A DNA stretch of 64,000 nucleotides, from the NCBI GenBank assembly GCA_028023455.1, contig JAQFVV010006652.1, positions 64,001 through 128,000 of the forward strand. The letters run 5' to 3'. Shown in pieces: positions 46,070 through 58,467 of the stretch. The translations under genes were made by a program, and so were the position numbers. Within the stretch, counting starts at the first letter, position 1, and the number at the start of each line of letters is the position of its first letter. The notes below the pieces were generated by a model. The model was not told the origin of the DNA and did no database searches. It saw only the letters and a program-made list of their open reading frames with translations. Source of the stretch: Epiperipatus broadwayi (taxonomy: Eukaryota > Onychophora > Udeonychophora > Euonychophora > Peripatidae).

Positions 46070-48595
46070 GTAATATTAAGTAAAGAGGTGCTTATGGGAT
46101 ATGACAAGATGGGGTGTAAGTTGGAGTGTTGGTCAGGCATTATGTATTATTGCAAAATTCAAAACAAAAATAACATTGGAGAATACACATGAAGTAATGG
46201 TTATAGATAGTGATGAATGAATTAGTGTGAATATACACAAAATGATGAATCAGAAACTAAAGTAAATACAATAATGAAGTTTTTATACTAATTGTTTTTA
46301 ATGCATAAATGACCAGATTTATCCACCCTGGACCATCTGTTTCCAGAGCCAACATTGCACTGGGAAGTTATGCATCTTGCTTTTAAACACCTAAAGTATT
46401 GAAAAAAAAAAGCTTGCATGATGAAAGTAGCAGAAGAACTATGCAAAAATAAAGCAAAACCAAAATTCTTTAAAGACATGAACCAATCTTGATTTTGAAT
46501 ATAATCTTCTGAACATTAGTGTAAATAGTAAGCTGAAATCATATGCCACTTCCTTATTAAAGTTTTCCATAATGGCAGAGTTTCTATTTTATTCTGTAAC
46601 ATAGTCTTTTGAGCAGCTAATGTACATTTTATTTAAATGTTAAAATGCTTTCTGTGGCAACTGATGAGGGCTATGATTCTGACCGCTAACCTCAAAAGAC
46701 ATCGTCAGCATATTATAACAATAATAAAACTGCATTATCTTTTCTTAGATAAACTTCAAAACATTTATAAATATAAATTATATTTAAATAGGTTGTGCCT
46801 TTATGGACAAAATAGAGACTTTGCCCATCCAACATTTTGACTGCATTCATGTTTAAAGTGACATTCCATGGTAACAAATGACTTGAACTGACTGCAGTTT
46901 ATCTCATTTTTCAAGTTCTAAAAGACAAACTGCCATAAAAATAGAGATGTTAGAATTGCTTGATTATCAGATAGAATAAAGGACTCTTAATATACTAATG
47001 AATAAAACAAGAATTATGGATTTATCCATATAGAGACAGTTCTAAAACTTGAAATTTTCACAAATACATATTATCAAAAGAAGGAAAATTTCATTTTTAT
47101 GTTAAGTGAAGGCAATAGTAATACGAAACAATATTTTAACTAATAGATAATGAATTCTCACAAACACTGGAGATATTACGGATTTTGTGGATCTAACTAA
47201 AATGCCAGTGTTAAATAACAGTTTCCACAGAGTTCATTATCACAACTTTGAGAGATGGAGTTAGCTGAAACAATAGCCTTCGTAGTATGTTCGAATTACA
47301 ACCACATATCGAATAAGTATTTTGTAAATGAGCCTTACTGCTAAGTAATTTAAATTGTTTAATTTTTTTAAAAATAAATAAATAAATAAACAATTTACTT
47401 TGAAATAACATCCATTACCGGTGGACGCTTTTAAGAAATTCTTTATTAACATGCTTCAGACTATAATGCCTGGAGCAAATTATATAAATGATTATTGTCT
47501 TAAGCATTAAAGCTTTTAGAATAATCTGATATTTTCTTTAGCTCCTTGGATAAACTGGTAGACTCTGAGTTCTTAAACTAATTATTTTTTTATTTTTTCC
47601 TAGCACAGTATTCGCCTTAATAATAGCTTTCTTTTTGTTATCTATTTATTAAATACAACAAAAATTTAACATTAAAAAAAAAAAAATTCTAATTTCTATT
47701 TTTAATTTAAAAATGAATGACAATGTTTTCAGCATTAAAATATTTTGATTAAGAAATAAAATAACTTGATTTTTAGAAATATAAAAATGCTCATTATACA
47801 TTTTGTGTGCGTGGGTAGATATAGATTGAGATGAAACAAAATTATTTTTATATATATTTCGTGGGTTTATTACAGAGAACGCTCAATCCATGATAATGAT
47901 ACGGGCATCGTGCCATTAATTTATAAAGGGGGGAGACTGGAATGCGGCCAATCAATCAGCTTTGAGCACCACTAGGATTATGCCCAATTGGTTTAATGCT
48001 GGAACTAAGAGTCAAAGGTTCTTAAACAAAAGATCAATCTAACAGAGCCAGATCTATTATTAAGCTAATTTAGGTAGTTACCTAAGGTGCAGACATCAGT
48101 GAGAGAACACACTAAATAATCAAAAAATTATTACTTTTTCCTATTTAAATAAATATAACTTCAAGGGCCTTTGGTTCCTAAAAATCGAAGTTGGCAATTT
48201 TTTTTTTTTTTTTTTTTTGGGAGGGGGGCTTGACTTTCATTAGGGTTCAAAATATTCTGGTACTAATCATACTTCTGAGTAAAAGAAATAAGATATAGCA
48301 ATGAAACAAATTTACTTTCTGGTAATAAGACAAAAATCATTTACTAATTATGAGCCAAAAACCAACTATATCAGTTGTAGAAGAGGCATTCTTAAATAAA
48401 AGACTCTAAGTATTGGGAAACTGAAGACATAACGATTGTTCTCTTTCATTTAGATTGTTGTACTATGACCTCACAAGGTTTTTCGTTTTGTATAGAAACA
48501 ATTGAGCTAGAAGGTTCACTCTCTTAATATTTTCCATTTTCATCAGCATACTGTTTTTCTTTTCATCATAGATGCTAGATGATAATATGTAATAA
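46070..48595. other. AT-rich stretch without recognisable gene
   Basis: Small ORFs at 46288-46479 (minus), 46637-46840 (plus) and 47211-47452 (minus) lack domains. A T20 run followed by GGGAGGGGGGC sits at ~48199-48228. At ~48048-48100, GATCTATTATTAAGCTAATTTAGGTAGTTACCTAAGG faintly resembles hAT ends, but no partner end was found. Confidence 0.4.
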
Positions 48596-48599
48596 ATTC

Positions 48600-48945
48600 T
48601 TACTCTACTGTTCTATTCAATATCCCTAGACTAGTTTCTAGCACTGAGCTTTTTTCCACTGAGGAGCTTTGGATCTTGGGAATAGTGTGTCTGTATCTTT
48701 ATAATCTAATGCACTTTCCTTCTAGTAGCCATCATTTACTTCTCTGTATTAGCCTAAACTAAAAAAACCTATAAATGTTTTCAATATAAGCCAAATTTCC
48801 TGTATTCTTGGAAAGACCTGAAATCAGTTGGTATCTAAATATTGTAGTGATCATAGTTTTTTTTTTAACAACTATAAGCACCTCTATCCTGTAGTCAGAA
48901 TTAGGTTAAAAAGAATAAAATATCGCATGACATTAGCTTACAAAT
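48600..48945 (+). mobile_element. Foldback-family relative, diverged copy
   Basis: Contains CAATATCCCTAGACTAGTTTCTAGC, CACTGAGGAGCTTTGGATCTTGG, TATAATCTAATGCACTTTCC, AGTAGCCAT and TTTTCAATATAAGCC in the same order as the 38.6-38.8 kb element. Terminal hairpins are not recognisable. Its proximal end near 48905-48920 has an ATCGCATGACA box. Confidence 0.6.
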
Positions 48946-50155
48946 TGCTGATTCAATAACAGTTTTTTTTTTCCTTTCACCACAGTTATTCCATTTACAG
49001 TGTTTTAAATGAAAGGTGCATTAGATCCTAAGGATATGGGTACTTTGTTCCATGACATAACTAATCTGAAGACGTGCATTTCCGTGTACAGAAATTATAA
49101 ATCTTTACCGTCTTGAATATTATTCTATAAAAATCTGCCATAATGATGATCACTAAAAATAAAATAAAATAATAAAGCAATATGTCGTAGAAAATTTTTT
49201 TCCCCCTAATATGTATGCAGCATTAGTCTTAAACGTCAAAATTAAATATATATTAAATTTCAATTATCGTAGCTTTTTCCATCCTTTATTTTTATTTTTC
49301 TTAAAGTCAGAATATATAAAATATTAGTACTAACTGATTCTATCCTGTAAAACAGTTTTTTCTTTATTTTTTTTATTTCATTATTAATATGAAACGGTGA
49401 CTTTATTAATGCTTAACAATAGCTTAGGTAGTGGAAGGAGGCTTATGAAATAACGTTAAATTATGAACTATAAGCATTTTTTTTTGTATTTTACAACTGC
49501 TATCACTTTACACAACAAACTGTCAGATTTCTTAACTTCTGAAGAAATGGTTTTAATTTTACCTGTCACTATTCTTTCGAAAGCCGTTAATAGAAAAAAG
49601 TGATTTAATTTCCTAAAGAAATTTCCATTTAAGAGATCTTACTGAAATTTTAAGACAAACTTTTATGAAAGAAATAAAAAATGTTTTATATCCACATACA
49701 TAGATATATAACATTACAAATAGGGCTCAAAGTGTAATAGTAGCACATCTGCCTGCCTGCCTTGGCTTATGACCCTGGTCCAAAAGGGTGTAAGGTAATC
49801 AGAGTTAGGATTTTACCTTTACGTATATGACCTATTACCGATCCAGATAACTATCTAACATCAATCAACAATTGGGTATTTATCTAGCATTAGCTTGAAA
49901 ATAACTCTTAATTTATTTGTTAACCATTGGCAAATAATTAGAAGTCAAATACGAACCAATGAATAAAAATACTATTTAACTGAGAGATGAGAGAAATAAC
50001 AAACCACTTAATTGACTTAGTTTGAAAAGTATGTTATAACAATGCTATATACGTTCAATGCTATATACATTCAAGATTATAGCTTAATTGGATATGAAAG
50101 GAACTACTGTTTATTTACAATATTTTACTGTATTAATTTGATGTAACCGTAACCA
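48946..50155. other. AT-rich stretch without recognisable gene
   Basis: AGTAGCACATCTGCCTGCC...CCCTGGTCC at ~49738-49782 hints at tRNA-like boxes but is unsupported. Nothing else recognised. Confidence 0.4.
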
Positions 50156-50159
50156 TAAG

Positions 50160-50345
50160 AAAACTGAACATAGACTTTCAAGTTCCATTCAGCTATCGGC
50201 TCTATCTCATATAAGCAATACACGAGTACCACCTACATATGAAAAAGATAAATGATCTCTAACATATGTATTTCATGCTGGAATCCGCATTCATAAGTTG
50301 GTCTTCAGCAAATCTTCAAACTTTAGTGGACAAGGTAGTTAAAGG
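50160..50345 (-). mobile_element. S2 SINE-like repeat, minus copy
   Basis: ATAGACTTTCAAGTTCCATTCAG...CTATCTCATATAAGCAATACACG...GAAAAAGATAAATGATC...TTTCATGCTGGAATCCGCATTCATAAGTTGG matches the reverse complement of the S2 end (GTGCTGG...GGTCATGTGTATC...TTGAAAGTCT). A faint copy with no ORF. Confidence 0.55.
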
Positions 50346-51178
50346 AAATGAGACAAATAAATTACATAAGTTAACTCTTACATTTATATACATGCATAGA
50401 AAATAATAAAAGATCAAGGTGATCTGAATAAGAGTCCTTATATTGATTTCAGTAAGTACAGAGATTGAATCTCTCAGAGCTTGAGCTCCTTAGTTTCAGT
50501 CTAGTCAAATTTGCTGATTGATGCATTAAGAAGAGGAAGAGATTATATCTCCTCTTTTTCTTTGCTTTCTAATGAAGGACGTTTATCACTGGAATGTTTA
50601 AATCACTTCCTAAGGAATCTAATCTAACCATATTTGATTCGATTTCAATAACTACAAAACTTATCCTTATTACAAGATAATGACTAAATTGTTACACCCA
50701 CTTTGATACTTGTAATTATTTAATATTTTCTTAAATCCATAAACATAATTAATTTAACTTTTAATATATATATCGTGACAGCCAAAAATAAATGGTGGCC
50801 CTTATTCGCAGGAGGCTGTAAAGTCACCAGCCAAAACAGCTGAGCTGTTCATGGCCAAAGGTAGAGAGTACTAAGAATCCTCTGAATGCAGACCCAGGCT
50901 GCTATTTGATGATACTTATAACTGCAGATCACTTTCAAGTGAAGAAAGAACAAGAACTGGCTCATATTAAATGGAACATTATTGGACTTTGTAAAGTTAG
51001 AAAAAAAGGTGAAGAGACCATTGACTTAAAAAAGTGGACATGTACCGTATTACAAAGAACCAAACATTGAAAGTACAAGTGGAGTAGGATTCATTATAAA
51101 TAAAAAGTGGAAGGACAACATTAAGCAGATTGATAGTGTTTTGGACAGAGTGATAAGATTAGTTATTCAACTTGTGTT

Positions 51179-51577
51179 TTGGACAGGGTGGCAAGATTAG
51201 TTATTCAACTTAATAGCAGATATCAAATGCAGATACTTCAGGTTTATGCCCCAACAAGTTCTCATAGTGATGAAGTAGGAGAAGATATGGATGTACAAAA
51301 GGTTTTTGATCAGACCAATCAACATTTCAAAATTGTTATGGTAGATGTTAATAATAGAATTGGTAAACAAATGAAAGATGAAAGTGCTGTAGGTAAATTA
51401 GGTTATGGTAATAGAAATGAGAAAGAACATAGATTTATAGTTTGCAGAAAAAAAAATTTTCTTTTTTTGAAAAAAAATGTTAAAAGGAAATGGACATGGA
51501 AGCATCCAAAAGGCAGTGCAGTAGAACTGGATTATATTTTAACTAAAAAAAAAAAAATACATATTTCAAGATTGTAA
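51179..51577 (+). pseudogene. RTE endonuclease segment, broken
   Basis: A 132-residue open stretch with MDRVARLVIQLNSRYQMQ, QVYAPTSSHSDEVGEDM, KIVMVDVNNRIGKQMKDE and KRKWTWKHPKGSAVELDYIL. The GDFN metal motif of the better copy is changed here to VDVNN, so a key catalytic residue pair is altered. The SDHRLV motif lies beyond the frame, in decayed form. Confidence 0.8.
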
Positions 51578-51899
51578 TTTTCTTAATAAATTCAACACAG
51601 AAAATGATCATCAATTAGGAAGATTAAGATACATGTTAATGCAAAACTAAAGAGACAAAAATTATTAAGAAAAAGATTATTCACAATTGATATTCCTAAT
51701 CTTCAGAAATCTTCTAATAAATTTAAATCAGAACTTGCTAATCAATCATTTTCAAATATTAGCAGATTTTGAACATGATTCAGATTTGAATGAAATTAAT
51801 AAGAAAATAATTGATACAAATTTTAAAAACTGCAACAAAGATAACTGGTAGGAAAAAGCATCAAGGATCAATAAAATTTCTATTGAAACTGGAGAATTT

Positions 51900-53390
51900 A
51901 TGAAGAAAAGAAGGAATATGAAGATAATTAAAAATGATGCATTAAGGATTGAATATCTCAAATTTTGTAAAATGAAGCAAAAAAGTGTTGATAATTATAT
52001 GAGAAAGTATAACTATGAACTAGCAAGGAAAGCTGTAGAAGAGAATAAAGGTCTCAAGAGTATAAAACATTTTGATATTGGTAAAAAAAACTTATATCTG
52101 CAATAAGAAAAAAAAATGAAACTATTACTAAAAAGAGATGACATCATAAAATGGGTAGAAGATTTCCATCAAGAATTATATATTAATAAAAAAACAAGTT
52201 TCTCCTACAACTATTGTATCTTCTGAATTGCCCAGAATTTTAACTAAAGAAGTGATACATTCAATTAAATTTATGAAGAAGGAAAAAGTTCCAGGTAATG
52301 TTGGAATTATAATTGATATTTTAAAAGAAGCAGGTGAAGAAATAGAATTTTTTTGGCAAAGTTATATACTAAATGTCTAAATGATAAGATGTACCAGATG
52401 ATTGGATGAATGCAGTACTGATATTAATATTTAAAAAGGTGATAAAGAAGATATTAGAAATTACAGACCTATCAGTCTTTTAGCAGTTTTATACAAAAAT
52501 TTTACAAAGATAATTACAACTCATCTACAGAGAACTTTGGACTTCAACCAACCAAAAGAACAAGTTGGATTTAAAAGTGGTCTTAGTACAGTAGATCAAG
52601 GATTTCAACCAACCAAAAGAACAAGTTGGATTTAAAAGTGGTTTTAGTACAGTAGATCATCTACAAGTATTGAGAGAAGTTATAGAAAGGACCAATGAAG
52701 ATGAGTTGCCATTATCCTTTGAATTTGTAGATTATGAAACTGTATTTGAATTTAAAAGGCATTTTTTCAGTGATTAAAGCATTGGATCATCAAGGTATAG
52801 ACCCAGGATATTGTCATATTCTGAAGAATATTTACAAAATGCAACAGCAACAATTAGATTACATAATGATTCTACAAAGGTTAATATTGAAAAGAGTGTG
52901 AGAAAGAGTGAGTCCATATCCCCAAACTTTTTACAGCAGTGCTGTAAGAAGTATTTTGTGGATTAAAATGGGAAGCTAAAGGAGTAAAAATAAATAGAGA
53001 TTCATTAAATTATTTAGATTTTTCAGATATTGTAGTTGTTTTTGCAAATAATGCTTAAGAGCTCCAGGAAATGTTGCAAGAGTTATCAGATGAAAGTAAG
53101 GAAGAAGGACTAAAGGTATACATTAAAAAGATTAATGTTCAATGGATTTTCTCAAAAGATTAAAATAAAGATTGATTATGATGAGTTACAAGAAATTAAC
53201 AACTATAAATACATCGGTCATATTATTACTACAGATAAAAACACAATGGATGAAATTAATCATAAAAGTAAACTTGATTAGAGTGCTTTTGGTAGAAATA
53301 ATATTAAAAGAAAATATGCATATGTGTTTGAAAAAGGTTTTTAATAAATGTGTTTTACCATTCTTACTTATGTATCTGAAGCTTGGATAA
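51900..53390 (+). pseudogene. RTE linker and reverse transcriptase, broken
   Basis: The blocks MKKRRNMKI...RIEYLKFCKM (51900-52106), DIRNYRPISLL-like (~52455), EQVGFKSG (duplicated), VIKALDHQ (~52777), VNIEK.V near 52890, and KKVFNKCVLPFL (~53330) follow the order of the 1.0-2.5 kb copy. Motif C reads FSDIVV-like instead of FADD. It cannot encode an active enzyme. Confidence 0.8.
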
Positions 53391-53456
53391 TTAATAGAAT
53401 AGCCATACAGAGACTTCAGATCACTCAAAGAAGTATGGAGAAATGCATATTAGGAG

Positions 53457-53715
53457 TATTAAACCACTAAACATCACATGATCAATATTTCTTATGCTTT
53501 TTCAAGCTGTTAAAACAGGCAAAACTCTCCATACAGTAATGCCACTAAGTGAAGTGCTCTCAGATCCAAGGCTCCTCACTGATGACAGCCACAAGCTAGA
53601 AACTAGTCTGGGATATTGGATAGGTAGGCACTAGATAGGGATTTTATGCATAAATCTTCTTGCATTCATTGATTATTTTGGCTTGCACTGAGTGGCACTA
53701 CTATATGGAGAATTT
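53457..53715 (-). mobile_element. Foldback retroposon inserted in RTE copy
   Basis: A 259-bp element flanked by a perfect 13-bp target duplication TGCATATTAGGAG (53444-53456 and 53716-53728). The uninterrupted site is visible in the 15.5-kb RTE copy (TGCATGTTAGGAG followed by AAACAAG). The element starts TATTAAACCACTAAACATCA and ends GGCACTACTATATGGAGAATTTT; CAAAACTCTCCATACAGTAATGCCACT inside pairs with the right end. It also carries CTCAGATCCAAGGCTCCTCACTGATG and AACTAGTCTGGGATATTGG. Confidence 0.93.
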
Positions 53716-53741
53716 TGCATATTAGGAGCAACAAGAAGAGA

Positions 53742-54062
53742 TCAAAAATGCAATACATGGATAAGAGAACAAACAAGTGTTACTGACATTGCTGAAAGAA
53801 TTAAAAGACTGATGTGGAATTGGGCTGGACATATTACTAGAAGAAATGATAATAGATGAACAATTGAAGTTTTACAAGATGGCAAGGGATTATAAAAGAC
53901 CCAGAAAGAGACCACATGTGAGATGGATGGATGAAATAAGAAAGTGTGCAAAAGTGATGTGGAGAAGAGAGGTTAGAATTCGAAAAGATGAATTGAACTT
54001 GGAGAGATCTTCATCCTACAGTAGATTGATAATGGTTGATGATGACGATATGTTTATACATA
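53742..54062 (+). pseudogene. RTE C-terminal region and 3' tail, broken
   Basis: Resumes after the insertion with AACAAGAAGAGATCAAAAATGC. WAGHITRRNDNR-like and RPRKRPHVRWMDEIRKC are recognisable (part of the ORF at 53846-54067), ending in the TGATGATGACG tail. Confidence 0.82.
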
Positions 54063-54099
54063 TTTAGTATATTAATCTGACATATATATATATGGCACC

Positions 54100-54615
54100 A
54101 ATATATATTTCATTCGTGTGCCTCTACGCAAGCAATATTGTTTTTATTTATACAAACATGTTTTTCTTTATCATATACATACAGATAATTAAATAAAATC
54201 GAACTTAATGGATAGATACTTTTTGCGGGGGGGGGGAAAGAGTAAAATATTGTACGTTGTTTTTCTACAATTTGCTACTTTAATTAAATTATAATAACAA
54301 ATAGTTAACACTTTATTTATTTTTCTTTTTTCTTCTACGAAAACATAAAATTTGTGTGGAGGGCAAAAATTCAACTTTAATTAAGCTAAGTCTAAAAAAA
54401 AAAAAAAAATCAGAAGAAACTGGTATGTAAATAAAAAGGCAATGACTGTTATATTTTTAGAATTTTAAATCTTAAAAAAGTTTCAGATGTTAAAAAAACT
54501 TTCACACAAAATATTGCATAGTGACGAACTAGTGGTTGGTTTTCGCAGAGCATTCATATGGGTAACTTTGCTATTTATTTATTTATACGGTTGCGTGCAT
54601 TAAAAAAGTTGAACA
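54100..54615. other. AT-rich stretch, G9 run, no gene
   Basis: GCGGGGGGGGG at ~54224 and A15 at ~54394. No gene recognised. Confidence 0.45.
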
Positions 54616-54617
54616 TG

Positions 54618-54690
54618 TGGTGCAATGAGATGCGATGTAATATGGTTTCTCCTTTACCGGAGTCAGAGAAACTTGATTATACCTTCGAGA
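54618..54690 (-). repeat. Possible 3'-end fragment of the 29-32 kb LINE family
   Basis: GATGCGATGTAATATGGTTTCTCCTTTACCGGAGTCAGAGAAAC resembles GTGATGTATTTGGCTTCTCCTTAAACGAAGTCAAGAAT at ~28937-28976, in the same orientation. If real, this is a severely 5'-truncated copy of that LINE. Confidence 0.45.
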
Positions 54691-55141
54691 CGCTCTCTAA
54701 TGATAGATTACATACTTAAAACAGACATAAACATTATAATTAATTCGCAATATACACATCATTGCATATTAAAATCTCAAGGCAGAGAAAGATGTAACCT
54801 CTTGAGGTCGAAATGTATAAATGCATTCAACAAATTGACTATATATTTAACTATACCTACATTAAATGCAGTACTGGATTTAGACCTGATGAGGCCCTAA
54901 GCTATATAAAGTCCGAGGCCCCTAACATTTTAAATTACATCAGCTAATCTCAAAAAAAACTTTAAAATATATACACATTTTAAATATATGGATAAGGGAA
55001 AAATATTGTCGTTTAATTTTTATTAAAAGAAATAATAATGTGTTTGCAAAATTATAGAAATTATATTATGTAATCCTCTAAAAAAACTCTATGTTTCAAC
55101 TTATAAAACTTTTTTTTTCTTGATTTCCACATGCAAAATCA

Positions 55142-55219
55142 GCTGCCATGCAAGCAAGTAGTTGGTTGCAGACGGTTGTGGGTTCGCGTCCCGGCCGATG
55201 CTATGACATATGAAAAAAA
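55142..55219 (+). mobile_element. tRNA-Gly-derived SINE, 5'-truncated, inside hAT
   Basis: Begins GCTGCCATGCAAGCAAGTAG, followed by GGTTGCAGACGGTTGTGGGTTCGCGTCC in pieces, CCGGCCGATGCTATGACATATG and an A-run. It shares the longer variable region of the 11.4-kb copy. The 8-bp flank CAAAATCA repeats at 55134-55141 and 55220-55227. Box A is missing. Confidence 0.88.
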
Positions 55220-55639
55220 CAAAATCATTGATTATGTCATAAAAGATATGCTGCATAACATGTTGCTTTCTACACTCATGATGCTAAGTGCAGACAATTT
55301 TTCTTGAGACATAGTGGCTTGCTCTCAGATCATTTTCATTCTCTTTAGCTGTGAAAATGATCTTTATCCTGAACAATTTGTTATCATTAGGCACAGGAAA
55401 AGTTGTAATATTGCTTCTATATTAAAAAAAACTAACTAAATCTTGTCTTCAAAGATGTTTTAATACAGATCTTGGTGCTGAATTTGTTCTTTTTCAGGAT
55501 AATTCTGCTTGATATAGTCATGAAAGTGCCTCAGGTCACTTGTGAGGTTAATATCAACATCGTGTGTATACTCTTTCATTAAAGTATCTGCTACTTTACA
55601 TAGCTGTCTCTCTGAAGTTTCTAAATTAACTAAAAATGA

Positions 55640-57600
55640 AACTTTACTTGCAACTTAATTATAGACTGTTGTTCTCATTAAATTTTCCTGTCTATGATAT
55701 TAATGAAGGATTTTACTCAAAATTTGTCTCTCGGGAGAAAGCTTCTCATCAGCATCTTTGCAGCTCCATCATTGGTTTGTATTTTTCTCACATTCTTTCT
55801 TTCTTCTGTAGAATTATATTCTACATCAGGCAAACTAGATTCAGCTTCTTCTTCAATATCATCAAAATTTTCTTGAATACTTTTAACATAGTGAGAAAGT
55901 GATGTATACAGATTTGGACATGTGGTAAGTGCAATCTTTGGATCCTGGAGACCCAGACTGGTTTTGTGAAATTCTTCCAGCAAGTGATCCCATAAATGTA
56001 GCATAAAAACAAACTCTAGTTATTCTATTTTTTTCCAAAATATTATTAGTGTGTAGTCTTGTAGCTCCTTTTTCATTCTCGTCACCATAAATGTTACTTA
56101 AAAGCATTTCTGACTGGCTTATAACTCACAAATACGGCAGACAGACTTTGACATGTGTTTCCTACCTAGTGTCAGTTTGTCTCTTTGGTATTTTGGTGGC
56201 CAAATCTCTTTTCAAAAAAAATAACATCAAAAAAAAAAGTGTGTAGTTCTTGAACAATGAAAAAAAGTTTACTGTATCTAAACAGCAATCCAGAAAAGCA
56301 TGGCAGACAAGATTTAGTGAATACTTGGCAAATAGAATATATATAGCATGCTTGTTTAACTCAATGATTTTTTGTTGCATTCCAATGTATTTACCAGCCA
56401 TATTTTCTGCACTATTATATGTCATCCTGGGCATTTACTGAAATCAACTTTGCAATCCTTATTTAGATAATCCACCACCATACCTTCACCACTGTGATTT
56501 TCCAACTCTAGGAAAGTTAGAAAGCATTCAACAAATAAGTCATCGCTAGGTAATACATAGCTTACTAGAACGGTTAGTTGATTCACATGGAAAAGATCTG
56601 GCATAGAGTCCACAAACACACTCAAGTACTCTGCTTTTCTCAAATCACCCAAAATTGATTCTCTTACTTTATTAGCCATAAGCTGCACAAATTCATCATA
56701 TACTGTCTTAAATAAATGTGAAGGTGACCCAGATCCTTTCTTTCCATGATATTCTATGTGGTTGGAAAACATGGATCAAATTTAGCAATGAATTCTAACA
56801 AAACAAAATAGCTGTGATTATTTGGTGATTCAAAAGTTTCATTGTCTCCCCTAAAAATCAGATTACATTCTGCTAATGTGATATCACTGCAACAACACCC
56901 TCAAGCACATTCTTCCAGAAATGCTACTATTTTATTTGTTTTGCTAGGTCTAAGTCTAAGGTCAAACCAAGGTGGGATTTCACTAGTCAGAAAATGCATC
57001 AGAAGCTAGTGCTATATAGTAAATGTTGAAAACAGTTTGCAGACAAAAGAATAAACACAACCAGTTATTGGAGAGTACAAGCAATTCCTGATCATATGGA
57101 TCTTTTGAACAATATGTAACCTGATCTTTGAATGAATGCTTAGAGTTTGCAAATGAACCATTCTAATGCCAGCACTCTGATGGACCTTTTAAGATACAGT
57201 ATGAGAATTCATCCTCTGTGAGAACATCCCATTGACCAAAATCATTGAATTTCATGAATTTTATTATTTCAACTGTAGATGTGAATTTTTGCAACAGCAC
57301 CCACGCTCACATTGGAATCAGTTTCAATATTCTCATCAACTGAGATTCCAGACTCTATTATCCCAGTATCAGAATTAATAGGCTGTTGTTATTTTGGACT
57401 TTGTTAATCTTCTTGGATTTGTGGATCATCTTCCATTCCCAAGGAAAAAATATTTGTCAAGTTTTGGCAATGTTTTGAGTTCATCTTCAAGCAATTGTTT
57501 TCTTTTTCTCTTCTGGTATTCATTTTCAAATGTATGACTGGAAGCAGAATAGCAAAAATAAATGCTAGAAAATAAAATAATATAAACATGAAAAATAATA
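55640..57600 (-). pseudogene. hAT transposase pseudogene (TTF zinc finger, DUF4371-like, dimerisation region)
   Basis: From the N-terminus (right) to the C-terminus (left): KRKRKQLLEDELKTLPKLDKYF at ~57460-57530 resembles the basic start of ZMYM1-like hAT proteins. A VYSFVCKL-type zinc-finger remnant lies near 57030-57060. AEYLSVFVDSMPDLFHVNQL (56422-56772) is the first catalytic block of the RNase-H-like DUF4371 domain. HKTSLGLQDPKIALTTC (55717-56004) resembles a later domain block, followed by VKSIQENFDDIEEEAE. Stops and frameshifts separate the blocks, so the gene is dead. Family assignment is from remembered motif style, not a search. Confidence 0.78.
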
Positions 57601-57645
57601 TACATATAAAATTTCTTATATATTATAGATAACATAAAATACCAT

Positions 57646-58050
57646 TAAAACAGACAAAACTCTCCATAAAATAGTGCCACTCAGTGCCAGCCAGAGTAAT
57701 CAATGGATGCCAGAAGGCTTGGGCATAAAATCCACATCTAATGCCTACTCATCCAATATCCCCAGACTAGTTTCTGGCTTGTGACTTTCGTCAGTGAGGA
57801 GCCTTGGATATGAAAGCACTGCACCTAGATCTTAGTATCTAGTGCAACCCTCCAGCAGCCACCTTTAATCTCCACTTAACTACCAAAACTATGAGAATAA
57901 AATTGAAAGCACAACAATATTTTCAATCTAAGCTCAATAGCTTATATAGTCATATGGCTCTAGTTGGCACTAAGTAGCACTACTGTATGGAGAGTTTTGT
58001 CTGTTTAAATAACAGCTATGTGCAAGCACGTGAAACGGTGATCATGTGAT
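57646..58050 (+). mobile_element. Foldback retroposon inside hAT
   Basis: A 405-bp copy with left end TAAAACAGACAAAACTCTCC and a right hairpin partner GCACTACTGTATGGAGAGTTTTGTCTGTTTA, followed by an unpaired ~50-bp 3' tail ending GGTGATCATGTGAT. The target duplication AAATACCAT lies at 57637-57645 and 58051-58059. The body matches the 38.5-kb element (CAATGGATGCCAGAAGGCTTG; CCCCAGACTAGTTTCTGGC; CTGCACCTAGATCTTAG). Confidence 0.9.
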
Positions 58051-58467
58051 AAATACCATGCTAGTTGCCTTCTGCCCTTGAATATAAAATATGTGAGGGA
58101 AAAGGAAAAAAACATTATTATTTTAATATCCATATTTTACCCTTAATGGGTAATAGCAAAAGATGTGTAGTATATATTTACCTTACAGCTTATACTGAGA
58201 ATGACTGAAATGATCCAAGTTAATAAAAGATGGAAGTTGAGGTACATCAAAATGATTATGTTATTCAATTTAAATAGGCTACAACAAATTAGATTAAATA
58301 AAAGCTTGAGATAATATACCCAAAATAATATTAATAATATTAGAAAATTTCTAGGGGGAAAAATGTTTAAATATATTAAAAGAAAATTGCATTTGTGAAA
58401 AAAAAATAGGATTTTTTTGAGGCTCCTGCAAATTGTTAAGCCCTAAGCTGTAGTTTATTTAGCTTAT

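Larger units (their letters stand above)
50775..54062 (+). mobile_element. RTE-type LINE, colinear but decayed, interrupted
   Basis: This copy retains the native order: a possible 5' UTR (from ~50775), endonuclease start at ~50925, endonuclease end, reverse transcriptase and tail (GATAATGGTTGATGATGACGATATG at ~54029-54053). Many indels break every frame. It shows that the 5' part of the 0.1-kb copy is inverted. Two internal tandem duplications (51130-51210; 52538-52660) and a 259-bp foldback-retroposon insertion (53457-53715) disrupt it. Confidence 0.9.

Noticed and set aside
48040-48110. Possible hAT transposon end (GATCTATTATTAAGCTAATTTAGGTAGTTACC)
   Set aside because: No matching opposite end or 8-bp duplication could be found.
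54625-54900. 91-residue plus ORF
   Set aside because: Spans a possible LINE tail and the hAT left terminus, so it is a chance frame across a transposon junction.
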